This document shows positions 12,990 to 22,556 of a stretch of DNA of 64,000 nucleotides, piece by piece. Below the pieces are notes generated by a model. The model made no database searches and was not told the origin of the DNA. It worked only from the letters and a program-made list of their open reading frames with translations. The position numbers were made by a program, and so were the translations under genes. Source of the DNA: Canna indica (taxonomy: Eukaryota; Streptophyta; Magnoliopsida; Zingiberales; Cannaceae); the NCBI GenBank assembly GCA_034359265.1, contig CP136892.1, positions 11,270,501 to 11,334,500 on the forward strand. The letters are read 5' to 3'. The number at the start of each line of letters is the position of its first letter. The stretch's first letter is position 1.

Positions 12990-13365
12990 AATAGTCGCGC
13001 GGAATCATCCACTGAGGACTCACGTCGGAATCGTCCATCCACTCACGGCGAAATCGTCCACTTTGGACTCGCGGTCAAATCGTCCATGGTGGACTTGTGC
13101 CGAAATCATCCACAATGAATGGACTCGCGCGTGCCGGAATCATCCACAATGGATGGACTCGTGCCGGAATCGTCCACTTTGGACTCGCGCGGAATCGTCC
13201 ACTTTGGACTCGCACAGAATCGTCCACAATGGATGGACTCGTGCCGGAATTGTCCACTTTGGACTCGCACGGAATCGTCCACTTTGGACTCATGCGGAAT
13301 CGTCAACAATGGATGGAATCGTGCCGAAATCATCCACTTTGGACTTGCACGGAATCTAATTATAT
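12990..13365. repeat. Tandem array of about 25-35-bp units with GTCCACTTTGGAC palindromes
   Basis: Roughly a dozen units repeat GGAATCGTCCACTTTGGACT or the variant with CACAATGGATGGACTCG. GTCCA-TGGAC arms give each unit a short dyad. The array has few stops in several frames on both strands, which creates spurious long frames of 70-211 codons. It lies just upstream of the transposase-like gene inside the CACTA element and may be a promoter-side or subterminal binding array. Confidence 0.8.
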
Positions 13366-13380
13366 TAAATTTTTACAGCT

Positions 13381-14504
13381 ATGGTTCGAGATATTAGTTC
13401 TCAAGGAGGCATTCCTCGTAGGACCCCCCGATGATTACCACCCGCCCCACCTGTACCCACTGACCCTTCGTCTTCCACCACCATGCCCCCACCTCCGGCC
13501 ACCATTCCCCCACCTGGTCCGGCCACCATTCCCCCACCTGATCCATCCACTATTCCCCCAGCAGATATGGTCACCATCCCCCCACCTACAGCCACCATCC
13601 CTTCAGCCGATCCAGGCCCATCGACATCGAGACGTAGGCCACGAGGGCCTAACAGAGTTCTCCCTCCGCCACCCGAGGGACAACTGCGCAGAGCAGTTAC
13701 TGTGCGCGGAAGAAGGTAAGTATATGCATTAATTATTTCTTATAATTCAAAATATCATAATATGAATTTATATATGGTGCAGATTTGAGCAGGAGGACGT
13801 CCCCCACACGATAGCGGGGACGATCCGAAAGTTTGTGCACGGGGCGTGGCCTACATGGTCTCACATGCCCCGTGAGCATATAGATTTATTTTGGCAAGAG
13901 TTCACGGTAAGTATATTTATTAAATTAATGTTAATGTTAAATATTGATCGGTAATAATAAAAAAAATTTGCAGGGTCATTATACATGGCCGGAGGACCAA
14001 ACCACTTTTGTGGAGGCTGCATGGGAGCGTGTTGCCTGTGCTCGCTATAACGGGCTGCTTCAGCAGGCCCGTCAGACCGTGATGAGACGGCTGGGGGCCA
14101 CACAGATAGGGCAGACTTGGGGACACGCCCCCGAGTGGATTCCTGGCCCTGTGTGGGACCAGCTCGTTGAGCGATGGGATACTCCTGAGTGGCAGGAGGT
14201 CTCTCGGACTGCGTCGAGAAATCGCATGTCCGAGGGGGGGGGGGACGGCACAGGGGCGCGCCACACTGGTGGCTCCATATTTTTTGCGGTGCATGAGCGT
14301 CGTATGGTATGTATAATTTTTTTACTTTTAATTAAATTATATATTGTGTATAATGATACTAATGTATTTGTTTTCTAATGTAAGACGCCCGTGACGGAGG
14401 ACGGCACCGTCCAACGCCCGTCGATGATGGAGGTGTTTGAGCGCACCCATCGTCGTCGACGAGGAGCGGGGGACTACGTTGATAGCAGAGCCTCGATCAT
14501 AATG
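13381..14504 (+). CDS. CACTA-encoded transposase-like protein (plant Ptta/En/Spm domain), four-exon model
   Basis: I infer four exons from consensus splice sites: 13381-13715, 13783-13906, 13974-14306 and 14385-14504. Each donor is GTAAGT or GTATGT and each acceptor ends AG; the phases match across all three introns. Exon 1 is very proline-rich (IPPPGPATIPPP) and ends in basic RRAVTVRGRR. Exons 2-4 carry a segment typical of the plant transposase Ptta/En/Spm family (FVHGAWPTWSHMP, then WERVACARYNGLLQQAR, then MMEVFERTHRRRRGAGDYVD). The only in-frame stop seen is a TGA near 13432 in exon 1. The C-terminus past 14504 was not resolved. The family is thought to bind element DNA; function here is inferred. 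It is the least decayed transposon gene in the window. Confidence 0.65.
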
Positions 14505-15128
14505 GTAAGTATTTATATATGTCTATTTGATTTACATAATTTTTATTTATAGTTTATATATATTTAAAATATAAACACGTGTAGGAAACTTGTATTTATG
14601 TAAAACTTGTATGTTTAGTTTCAAATACATGTGTATGATATTTTCTGATTATAATATGTGATTGAAAATAGGTTGTAGTCGATATATCATTGTATAGAGG
14701 AATTTATAAAAATTTTAGTTTTTCAGTTACAGGATAACATCTTTAGCCACGGTTTACCCACGGTTAACCGTCACTAAGCTGTGGCTGAAAGCCTATCTTA
14801 AATGGCTGATGGCCTCGGCAGGACCAAGTATCACGGTTGCTAATAGTATCACCGGCGGCTTTGAGCCGAGGCTGATGTGTTGATATCAGTGACAACGCCC
14901 AGAGCTGTCACTGATGATTTTAAATCAGCGACAGTCCACTAGGCTGTCGCTGATGATTATGTGTGACGGTCGTGCGCGGCCGTCACAAAACATCTGAGAC
15001 ACGCGCATCAGAGACGGTTTTTTGCCACGGTTGACGTCGTCTGTGATATTCATCACCGACGGTTCAGCCACGGTATCAGCCGTCGCTGATGACCACAATT
15101 CTAGTAGTGTTTGTGGGTATGTCACGTG

Positions 15129-15140
15129 ACTCTGATACCA
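15129..15140 (-). promoter_or_regulatory. Primer-binding site of the copia element
   Basis: On the minus strand the sequence TGGTATCAGAG follows the 5' LTR by a few bases. It is complementary to the 3' end of initiator methionine tRNA, the usual primer of plant Ty1/copia elements. It fixes the element's orientation and shows that the right-hand LTR is the 5' one. Confidence 0.85.
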
Positions 15141-15143
15141 AGT

Positions 15144-15371
15144 TGAATGAAATGAGAATTGTATATTGATATATTTTGTTGTACAAAATGAAACCTTTAT
15201 ATAGGCATTACATGAGTAGTACATCAGGAAATAATCGTAAACATAATTACAAAGAATATACAATATAATGACGAAGATATGATACTGATTACGTAATATT
15301 CTAATATTATGTTGATTACATAATATTCTGACATGAATGCTGAATATTCTGATATTCATTACGTAATATTC
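15144..15371 (-). repeat. 5' LTR of the copia element
   Basis: This 228-bp LTR matches the two outer pieces of 6903-7655 with few differences. It lacks the MITE-like insert and so shows the pre-insertion LTR sequence. Its outer edge joins directly to the conserved SLP2 downstream block. Confidence 0.8.
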
Positions 15372-15943
15372 GATTTGCCTGCAAGTAAAAGCATCTTTGT
15401 AAGAATACTTAAAGTTTGCTTAAATTTATCTATGTACCCAAAATGTAAAAGATCATCCAATTTCATTTGAAACTCTCCTAACATTATACAACAGAAACGA
15501 TCAGTAGATAACAAAATAAACCTTCACACAGTCCGTTGCTTTTAGCTATCGTCTTTATCCATAATCAACTTACATTGCAATCAATCAGGCTGCATTTGAT
15601 TCATACATTTCCACAATAACAGTCGTTGCAATTAGAAGTACTTGAATAAAGGTCCAAATTAATTACCACTATCAAATTGCAGGCCATCATCTTCTCATCC
15701 GTTCTCCAACCTCTAAAATAAAATTGTCAGCCATTGAGTTGTTACCCTGAATCATATATTCTCCAACAGCAGAAACAATGCATCATATGTTAGGCAATCT
15801 TAACCTATATACCAAATTGTCTAACAGTAAGTGTTACCCTGAATCAAACTCCCAATATTAAGCTTCATGAACAGACATACACGAAGTCTCATTGCAATAC
15901 TTCCATCATCCTAAAAAAGATGGATGCCAATCAACACTAATCA
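15372..15943 (-). other. SLP2 3' untranslated/downstream region, nearly identical in the second copy
   Basis: The 572 bp after the SLP2 stop codon contain no open frame and presumably hold the 3' UTR and poly(A) site. Aligned by eye with 35248-35806, it shows only about five substitutions (three of them C/T) and one 13-14-bp gap, roughly 99% identity. The adjacent coding region differs by about 8-9%. This inversion of the usual pattern is discussed under findings. Confidence 0.75.
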
Positions 15944-17119
15944 CTAAGCTTTGGCCTCCATTTCCTTCAACCTATTCTCTGAAACCAAAATGGCAAGCCC
16001 CTCCTTCATATCCTCTTTTCCCACCGGTTGCCGCGTGTGCTTCAAGTACAACGGATTTGATGTCAAAATCCTCAATTGGACGCCGTTTTTTATCTCCAAA
16101 ACCTCGGGCAGCCCATTACCGCACCCCTTCGACAACCCGACATCGACTCGGAGCGCCCTGTCCTCGCACACCCCGTTGATTCCCTCTTCCTTTATGGTGT
16201 GTCCCATCACCATCCTCCTCGCGCCTGGGATCATCGCAAGCACCTCTTCGAGGTGCGCGCAGTCGCAATTCGATCCACGTGAGAACCTCCGCAGCCACAC
16301 CACCGCATTCCGGTCCCTCAGATAGAACGGCGATTGCCTCCCGCTTTGCCCCATTATCCAGTCCTTGATTTCCTGGTTGATCTTTTCGAGCCCATATTCG
16401 ATATGTTCCTGGATTAGCCCGCCGTGGACGAACACCGAATCTCCGATTACTAGGACAGTTTGGTTTCCAGAGAGGAAGCGGGCGGCAATCGGGCCGTTCG
16501 GCCGCAATGCGGCAATCCGGGCGCGGATCCCCTCCCAATACTCCTGCTTCACCCCGGGAAAAGATTTGGGAACGCCCTTGAAAGGGTCTCGCGGGGTTTC
16601 AAGGCCGCCACAGAGGCGTTTCATGGAGAGACCGGAGCGGTACCAGAAAGACCAACTCCTGAACTCGTCGAGGCCAGCGGGGGTGACGAAGCGGAAGTCT
16701 CCATCGGCGTTCATGATCTCGTGGTTGCCGTGGAGGGTGAGGAGGGAACCGCCGGCGCGTGCGGCATCGATCTTGAGGCGTTGGAGGAGATAAAGGAGAC
16801 GAAGCTCATCGCCACCGCGGTCGAGGACGTCGCCAACCTGGACGGCAACGGCAGATCCACCGGTCCAGCGGGCGGAGAAGGGGTCGACGAGGCCAGCGAG
16901 GGAGAGGGTCTGGAGGGTCTTGGGAAGGTCACCATGGAGGTCGCCGATGGCTACGAGTCGAGCGGGGGCGGGGATGCGGGTGGGGAGGGGGGCGGGATCG
17001 GGGTTAGGGCTAGGATTGGAGGGGAAGAAGAGGCCGGAGACGGAGAAATCGACGAAGGCGTCAACGAAGGAGGAGAGGAACGGAGGGAGTTTCTCGCAAG
17101 CCGGGTCGGACGACTCCAT
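15944..17119 (-). CDS. SLP2: Shewanella-like protein phosphatase, SLP2 type
   Basis: An uninterrupted 391-codon intronless gene of the PPP-type metallophosphoesterase fold. Metal-binding motifs occur in the expected order: GDLHGD (residues 59-64), GDVLDRG (96-102), GNHE (131-134), VHGG (231-234) and GH (306-307). The absence of the usual eukaryotic PP1/PP2A signature around these motifs and the overall match fit the bacterial-derived SLP family; length and N-terminus fit plant SLP2, which in Arabidopsis is described as a MIA40-linked tyrosine phosphatase acting in germination. The start is chosen because the N-terminus MESSDPACEKLPP is kept in the duplicate copy. A copia element sits 572 bp downstream in the same orientation. 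No defect is visible; it is the only likely functional host gene in the window. Confidence 0.93.
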   Translation of the reverse strand: MESSDPACEKLPPFLSSFVDAFVDFSVSGLFFPSNPSPNPDPAPLPTRIPAPARLVAIGDLHGDLPKTLQTLSLAGLVDPFSARWTGGSAVAVQVGDVLDRGGDELRLLYLLQRLKIDAARAGGSLLTLHGNHEIMNADGDFRFVTPAGLDEFRSWSFWYRSGLSMKRLCGGLETPRDPFKGVPKSFPGVKQEYWEGIRARIAALRPNGPIAARFLSGNQTVLVIGDSVFVHGGLIQEHIEYGLEKINQEIKDWIMGQSGRQSPFYLRDRNAVVWLRRFSRGSNCDCAHLEEVLAMIPGARRMVMGHTIKEEGINGVCEDRALRVDVGLSKGCGNGLPEVLEIKNGVQLRILTSNPLYLKHTRQPVGKEDMKEGLAILVSENRLKEMEAKA

Positions 17120-17330
17120 TCTTTGACCTCGCTTATTGGAAGATGGAGTTGATTTGTGTGTGTGTATGTATTTGATTCGGGCCGCGTGTAATTCTAATTG
17201 CTTTGGTTTATTTATTTAATTCAGTTTAGAAAAAAATATTTTATTTTTAAAAATATAACTTTATAACATAATTATTACATAACATAAAAATAATATTTTA
17301 AATTACATACAAAAATAGCCAAATGTGCGG
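17120..17330 (-). promoter_or_regulatory. SLP2 5' leader and proximal promoter region
   Basis: Just upstream of the SLP2 start (to the right on the plus strand) lie a short GT run (about 17155-17167) and an A/T-rich TTAAATAAATAAACC tract on the minus strand (about 17207-17222) that could serve as a TATA region. The equivalent sequence in copy 2 (38183-38300) keeps the GATTCGGGCC-CGTGTAATTCTA block, so the duplication included the promoter. Confidence 0.45.
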
Positions 17331-17536
17331 TTGATGATAATATATTGTAAGTTACCCGAAGATCTAGGGTCCGAACTCTAGTATGATCACTTATTGTAGT
17401 TGATGATAATATATTGTAAGTTACCTAAAGATCTAGGATCCGAACTCTAGTATGATCACTTATTGTAGTTGATGATAATATATTGTAAGTTACTTAAAGA
17501 TCTAGGGTCTGAACTCTAGTATGATCACTTATTATG
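17331..17536. repeat. Three tandem 69-bp units with a tRNA-like B-box motif
   Basis: Units start with TTGATGATAATATATTGTAA at 17331, 17400 and 17469 and differ at only a few positions. Each contains AGATCTAGGGTCCGAACTC, resembling the RNA polymerase III B box (GGTTCGANTCC). A single diverged relative lies at 32230-32300 (AAGTTCGATCCCC). This points to a small tRNA-derived SINE-like repeat that has been tandemly triplicated here. Confidence 0.6.
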
Positions 17537-18193
17537 ATTTTTTATTTTTTTAAAAAAAAAATAAATATAAAAAAGTACGTAAAACACTATTTTATAACTT
17601 ACTAACTAAAAGTATTTTTTTATACAAATTTTAAGCAATTTTTAAAAATCATAATATGAATTTGAAAAATTCCCAAATCCATAGTAAAAATATGAGAATT
17701 CTCAAATTCATAATTTTTTTTCGAATTCATCAAAGTACCCTCAAGTTTAGGTCTGGTACTAGATTTTAGACTTTTGCAAAAGTCTCGAAAATAGTATATT
17801 CCAGACTTTTTCAAAAGTGTGGAACCGAAATAAATTCATCATTTTTTAAATAATTATAACGATGATTACAATATATATATAATATTTTCAATTAGTTTAT
17901 TTCGTATATTATTGATAATATTTAGAATTTTTGAAAATATAGTAGGTTCCAGACTTTTTTAAAAGTATGAAACTAGTAGGATTTCAAATTTTTGTAAAAA
18001 TTTGAATTTGAGAACTGAGGGCATTTCAGGGATTTGGAGAAAACATTTATGAATCTAAAATTTTTAGAATCCTTGTTATGAATTTGAGAATTTCTCTCAT
18101 CCATATAATGGTTTTGGAAAATTACTCTTTAATTTTTATCATCTGGATTGTGATAATTTCACAAAAAAAACCATGCACAAGTTTTATTTGAAA
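17537..18193. repeat. AT-rich tail of segmental duplication, copy 1
   Basis: This gene-free stretch matches 39225-39711 in order, including repeated TTCCAGACTTTTTCAAAAGTG and GAAACTAGTAGG motifs, but with much more divergence than the SLP2 region. It ends at the Helitron 3' terminus. Confidence 0.6.
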
Positions 18194-18226
18194 CTAGTAT
18201 AAGACCCGCGCGATGCACGGCGATCT
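18194..18226 (-). mobile_element. Helitron 3' terminus (hairpin plus CTAG)
   Basis: On the minus strand the sequence CCGTGCATCGCGCGG folds into a short stem with a 3-nt loop and is followed by GTCTTATACTAG and then host T. A GC hairpin some 10 bp before a CTRR end inserted at A|T is the defining 3' terminus of plant Helitrons. A related but less clean hairpin (CTCGCGATACGCGGG on the minus strand) lies at about 19413-19430. Confidence 0.75.
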
Positions 18227-18323
18227 TAATTCACGTTAGATCAAATAAATTTGCTATTAATATATATTAATATTTAAAAAATAATTGTGTGCATAAATCA
18301 TATATAATATAAAAATGAAAGTT

Positions 18324-19408
18324 TTATAAATTATGAAAAACTTCTTGGTATACAACATTTGTAGTTTCTTTTTCAATATGACTTTCTGAATTACAAATCA
18401 AAATCTTCAAACCTTTCCTATTGGTCACCCTAGACACTGTGACATAAAGTTGTCCATGAGTGAAGACATGTTTTTTAAGAAAAATTCCGACATTTGAAAG
18501 TGATTGTCCCTGACTTTTATTGATAGTCATCGCATAACAAATCATAATAAAAAATTATCTCCTTTGAAATTTAACTGGTAATCTTGGATCGATGGTGTCA
18601 ACGACATATGTGGAATGAATATCTTTTCTCCGCAATTAGTTCCAAAAATAATCTTGGCTTCAAGGACTCGGTTCCCAAGTCTTATTAATACCAATCGTGT
18701 TCCATTACACAATCCGGCAGATGGATCGATATTTCTTAACAAAATAATAGGAGTCTCAACTTTTAATGTCAAAGAATGATTAGGAACACCAGAACATTTG
18801 ATGCAGTTCAAGAAGTCTGGTGTGTGGATCTGATCCAACAAACTCTCTCCAGAATCTGATAAGCATGTGCTATCTGAGCTCAAAAATATCATTGACTCTT
18901 TTTTATTTAGAGAAATCATATAGTCATTAATCATCTTAACCATATTAAGAGTGGGAGCTAATATAGCTCTTTGTTGCAAATATTATAAATTATTAACATT
19001 TGTTATAAGCTCAGGATAAATTGCATAAACAATCGCATCAATAGGGTCACTTGCATCCAAAATTAAGTTATCATCTGGAATCCGGACTACGTCATAACCA
19101 TCACCAGGATCACCTATCTTTCCATCACCGATCGATAATATCCAATTCGAAAAACTTTTCAAATCATCTGTATTGTCATCGGAGTTATTTATAGTGAGAC
19201 GTATATTTTTCGTTAACTTCAACACTTCACAGTCGTCCCATAAGTAAGACGAATTAAGTGTTGTATTAACAATATCTTGTCTGCTTCCCTTAGGAATGAC
19301 AGGTAAAATTTGTCTGAAGTCTCTCCCAAATACTACAGTCTTACCTCCAAAAGGATTATCATTGCTGCTTGGATTCTTAAAACACATATTGTTAATGCAC
19401 CAAAACAA
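18324..19408 (-). pseudogene. Helitron RepHel helicase, C-terminal half (copy A)
   Basis: Minus-strand frames give the C-terminal part of a PIF1-type Helitron helicase. In order: GGKTVVFGRDFRQILPVIP (about 19330), TKNIRLT, a YPEL segment, QQRAILAPTL (about 18975), CSGVPNHSLTLKVETPIILLRN, and finally AMTINKSQGQSLSNVG and HGQLYVTVSRV (18400-18530). In family members this protein unwinds DNA during rolling-circle transposition. The copy is split into three frames and lacks the Walker A and B part. It starts abruptly near 19404, where a second copy begins. Confidence 0.85.
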
Positions 19409-19409
19409 T

Positions 19410-21014
19410 ATTACCCGCGTATCGCGAGGTGATCTTAATTCACATTAGATCTAATAATTTTGTTATTAATATATATCAATATTTGAAAAATAATATTGTG
19501 TAGAAATAAAAAATATTTTTTAACAAATTGCAGAAAACTTCTTGGTATACAACATGTGTAATTTCTTTTTCAATATGATCTTCTGAATTACAAATCAAAG
19601 TATGGTATATGGATATGATCCAATAAACTCCCTCCAGAATTTGATAAACACGTGCTATTTGAGCTCAAAAATATTATTGACTCTTTTTTATTTAGAGAAA
19701 TTATGTAGTTATTAATCGTTTCAATTATATTCAGAGTGGGAGCTAATATAACTATTTCTTGCAAATGTTGTCATTTATTATAAGTTCAAGATAAATTGCA
19801 TCAACAATCGCAGCAATATGGTCATGCTTGCATTCAAAATCAAGTTACCATCTAGAATTTGGACTACCCCATAACCATCACCAAGATCATCTATCTTTTC
19901 GTCATCAATCGACAATATCCAATTCGAAAAACTTTTCAAATAATTTGTATTGTCATCAGAGTTATTTACAGTGGGACACAAATTTTTCGTTAGCTCCAAA
20001 TCTTCACAGTCGTCTCATAAGTAAGATAAATTAAGTGTAGCATTGAAAATATTTTGTCTTCTTCCCTCAGGAATGACAGATAAAATTTATCTGAAGTCTC
20101 CCCCAAATACTATAGTCTTACCTCCAAAAGAATTATCATTGTTGTTTGGATTTTTAAAACGCATAACATCACACAATATTTTATCAAGTGCTTCAAAATA
20201 ATATCTAATTAAAATTAATAAAACCAGACTATTAGATTTGTATTTAATGAAATTTAATAAATATATAAATTAAACAAATAACTGCATAATACATATTCAT
20301 CATTAGAGCTTCTTCCCAAATAATTAAACTTGTTCTGACCAATAAATTAGTTAGTGGAGAACCTTGTTTAATATTGCAAGTATAATCCTCATCCAGATGA
20401 GGGATTGCAAATCGGGAATGTATTATTCTTCTACCGTGTAATAGTAAGATGTTATCCCACAGGACGCAATTGTTAAAATAATTTTCTCTTTGGACCAAAG
20501 TGCATATGCAAGAGTTACAAAATAAATGTCTTTCCGGTTCCACCATAACCGTAGACAAAAAAATACCTTCATTTTTTCTTTTAACATCATCCAATATTTT
20601 ATCATAAACTTGTCTATGTTCCGAAGTTAGGCGTTGATCTAGCTTTCGTACCTTTCGTTGTAACACTTGCTTTATCAAATAAGGTATGTCTTCAGTTAAT
20701 AATTTCCAAGTTTTCTCCCAAACGGATTTTAGTGTAGACATCGAGTTTGATAATAATGATGTGCAAACAATTTCTAAGTGAAAAATATGATTCTTGTGCA
20801 CTTGCTTCTTTAATTGCATCTACATAATTTTTGTCATCGTCAATCAAACCTAAAGTATAGCGTGTATATGTGAAAGTTGGGTAAACTTTACCATTGACAG
20901 TTCTAATATCCTCGAAAGATGTGGACCCCTGACCACGTTCAGTAAAATTCTCAAATAGTATAACTCACTCATTCTTGAGGGAACAAATTAAGAATATTCT
21001 TACAATCGAAAATT
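19410..21014 (-). pseudogene. Helitron RepHel helicase, middle to C-terminal part (copy B)
   Basis: Minus strand. The segment after the SIRE-like insertion continues the helicase: an RGQGSTSFEDIRTVNGKVYP stretch (about 20930), an EHRQVYDKILDDV stretch (about 20600), and a Walker A GYGGTGKT readable at about 20530-20550 in a shifted frame. A Walker B-like LIIWEEALMMN follows (about 20300), then, after an intron-like AT-rich gap, FEALDKILCDVMRFKNP and GGKTIVFGGDF (20110-20190), and TKNLCPTVNNSDDN (19960). Its end (19540-19760) repeats parts of copy A with an internal deletion. Many stops and shifts make it dead. Confidence 0.8.
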
Positions 21015-21019
21015 GTCTT

Positions 21020-22555
21020 TGTTGGCTTTAAGTTTTCAACCTTAGCCTTAATCTCGGTTTTGATGGTTTTGATGATAACAAATATGAGACTAATGATTTC
21101 ATTGATAATATCTTTCAGGTTCCATATCGACTAGCGTTCGATGTCCTCGATCGGATAAATCGGAGAAATTGCAAAATCGGAAGGACATTGATTATCGCGC
21201 TCGAGTTCGTTGCGAAACTTCTCGAAGATCGATGAGTGCACCAAAGTCGCATAGGATGAGCTCAAAGATCACATGGAAAGTTGTCCGACATGATGCTCGT
21301 TGAAAGTCGAAACCCGGAAACGAAGCGCGGAAGAAAAAGGCTGAAGAAAACAATCTCAGCCTAAATTTTATCGATCGGGCGGTCGACCGAATAGGGTAAA
21401 AAATGGGTAGTAGCCCTAGCGATTGATCGATCGGACTGAGGCTAGCTACAGAGAAATCGCAAGCTTCTTGCATCTATCGGTCGACCGGGCAGTCGACTGA
21501 CCGAAGCGATTAGGCTTGGTGGTCGACCGGTCAGTCGACCGACCTGCGCATAAGCCAAAGATGCAAATCGCGTCGGTCGACCAACGGGTCGATCGGAAGT
21601 CGCGAATCGCGATTTAGCGTCTGGGCGATCGATCGACGGGTCAACCGACCAGAGAGAAAATTGCAGTGGTCGAATGACCGGTCGACCGATGATTCGACCG
21701 GAGCTTCGATCGGGCATCTGTAATGGTTAAACATAATCCAGTTGACGCCCTGTTTCAGCTGGGTGTATAAATACACCTCATACACATCTTTTAACTTGTC
21801 TTCTCTAACGTCTACAGAGATTATTGAGCATTCAAGAGAGATTTCATAAGCCTTCCAAACGATTATCACTTGTGCCCTGTTCTTCCCGCGAACATCTTCT
21901 CAAGCGCCAGTCTTCTTCCTCAACTCAAGATTTAATACGAGTTCAATATCTTGACGAGTTGAAGGCATCGAAGGCGTGAAAAAGAGTAGTTAATTTTGCT
22001 TTATATGTTTAGCTCTTTTCGTTGTATTTTAACTGTTATTTAAACGTTTTATTTGGATTTGAGTGTGAAGACCTTGTGTTAGGTCTTGTTGTGTAAGTGG
22101 TTACCTTGCAAGGTGTAAAGCCACTTGTGTATGTAAACGTAGTTGTTACTATGATTAGTTTAGTTGTCCCTTAGGGTTGAGGTGGAAGATGACACTCGAT
22201 AAGAAGACGGTGACTTCCGGGCGTAGAAGTGCCTTAGGTCGAGAATGCGTCTCTTCGGTGAAAAGTCCTCGGGTGTAAGGGAAACGAAAACTAATTTAGT
22301 AAACCTAGTTTAGAAATCCTAAGCGGGGTGCTTAGGTAGTGGAGTAGGCATTGGGGCCGAACCACTATAAAATCTCTGTGTTTGCATTGATTTATTGATT
22401 ATTTTAATTGCCTTAATTATTTATTGCTTCCGCATCAAATCATTCAATCGTGCTTAGCCTAACGAATTAAGTAATCGATTAAAATTAGAATTTAGGCTAA
22501 TAGAATTAGTAAACACACTATTCACCCCCCTCTAGTGTCACCATTTCGTACAACA
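21020..22555 (+). repeat. 5' LTR of the SIRE-like element
   Basis: 1,536 bp. The U3 part (21370-21720) is an array of GGTCGACC palindromes. A TATA box follows at 21767-21773 within a perfect dyad (GGTGTA/TACACC, 21762-21777). The 3' part is AT-rich and ends TTTCGTACAACA. The 3' LTR differs by many substitutions and a roughly 35-bp indel near 27550, so the insertion is not recent. Confidence 0.9.
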
Positions 22556-22556
22556 A

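Larger units (their letters stand above)
12031..15109 (+). mobile_element. Complete CACTA (En/Spm) transposon nested in copia leader
   Basis: Ends are CACTACTAGAAT and ATTCTAGTAGTG, a 12-bp perfect inverted repeat, flanked by the 3-bp direct repeat TTT (12028-12030 and 15110-15112) that CACTA elements make. Subterminal regions are full of short GCCGTCGCTGATG and AGCCACGG motifs in both orientations, the expected transposase-binding sites. Inside are a tandem palindromic repeat array (12990-13365) and a four-exon transposase-like gene (13381-14504). No DDE transposase (TnpD-like) is present, so the 3.1-kb element is an internally deleted, non-autonomous derivative. Confidence 0.92.
6903..15371 (-). 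mobile_element. Ty1/copia LTR retrotransposon, nested and defective
   Basis: Reading on the minus strand: 5' LTR (15144-15371), Met-tRNA primer site, a CACTA insertion (12031-15109), gag, protease/integrase region, reverse transcriptase, RNase H, polypurine tract, 3' LTR (6903-7655 with an inserted MITE-like unit). The pol order integrase-RT-RNase H is the Ty1/copia order. The coding region has many stops and shifts. The element lies immediately downstream of SLP2 and in the same transcriptional direction, so SLP2 read-through would enter its 5' LTR. No clear target duplication remains; copy 2 of the duplicated segment indicates that about 130 bp was lost at the site. Confidence 0.85.

Noticed and set aside
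12990..13365. Regularly spaced short repeats that could suggest a CRISPR array
   Set aside because: The units are directly tandem, diverge in sequence and have no unique spacers. The context is a plant CACTA element. The same applies to the 69-bp units at 17331 and the 91-bp units at 51548.
13063..13732. Long overlapping open frames (up to 211 codons) on both strands
   Set aside because: They run through the 25-35-bp tandem array, which has few stops in several frames. Only the proline-rich part from 13381 onward fits the spliced transposase-like gene.
16460..17152. A 230-codon plus-strand frame antisense to SLP2
   Set aside because: It is a shadow of the GC-rich SLP2 gene. The minus-strand frame has all phosphatase motifs and the plus frame none.
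17331..17536. Real tRNA genes
   Set aside because: Only a B-box-like motif is present in each 69-bp unit; no acceptor stem or anticodon arm could be drawn. The same holds for the tRNA-like segments inside the hAT MITEs.
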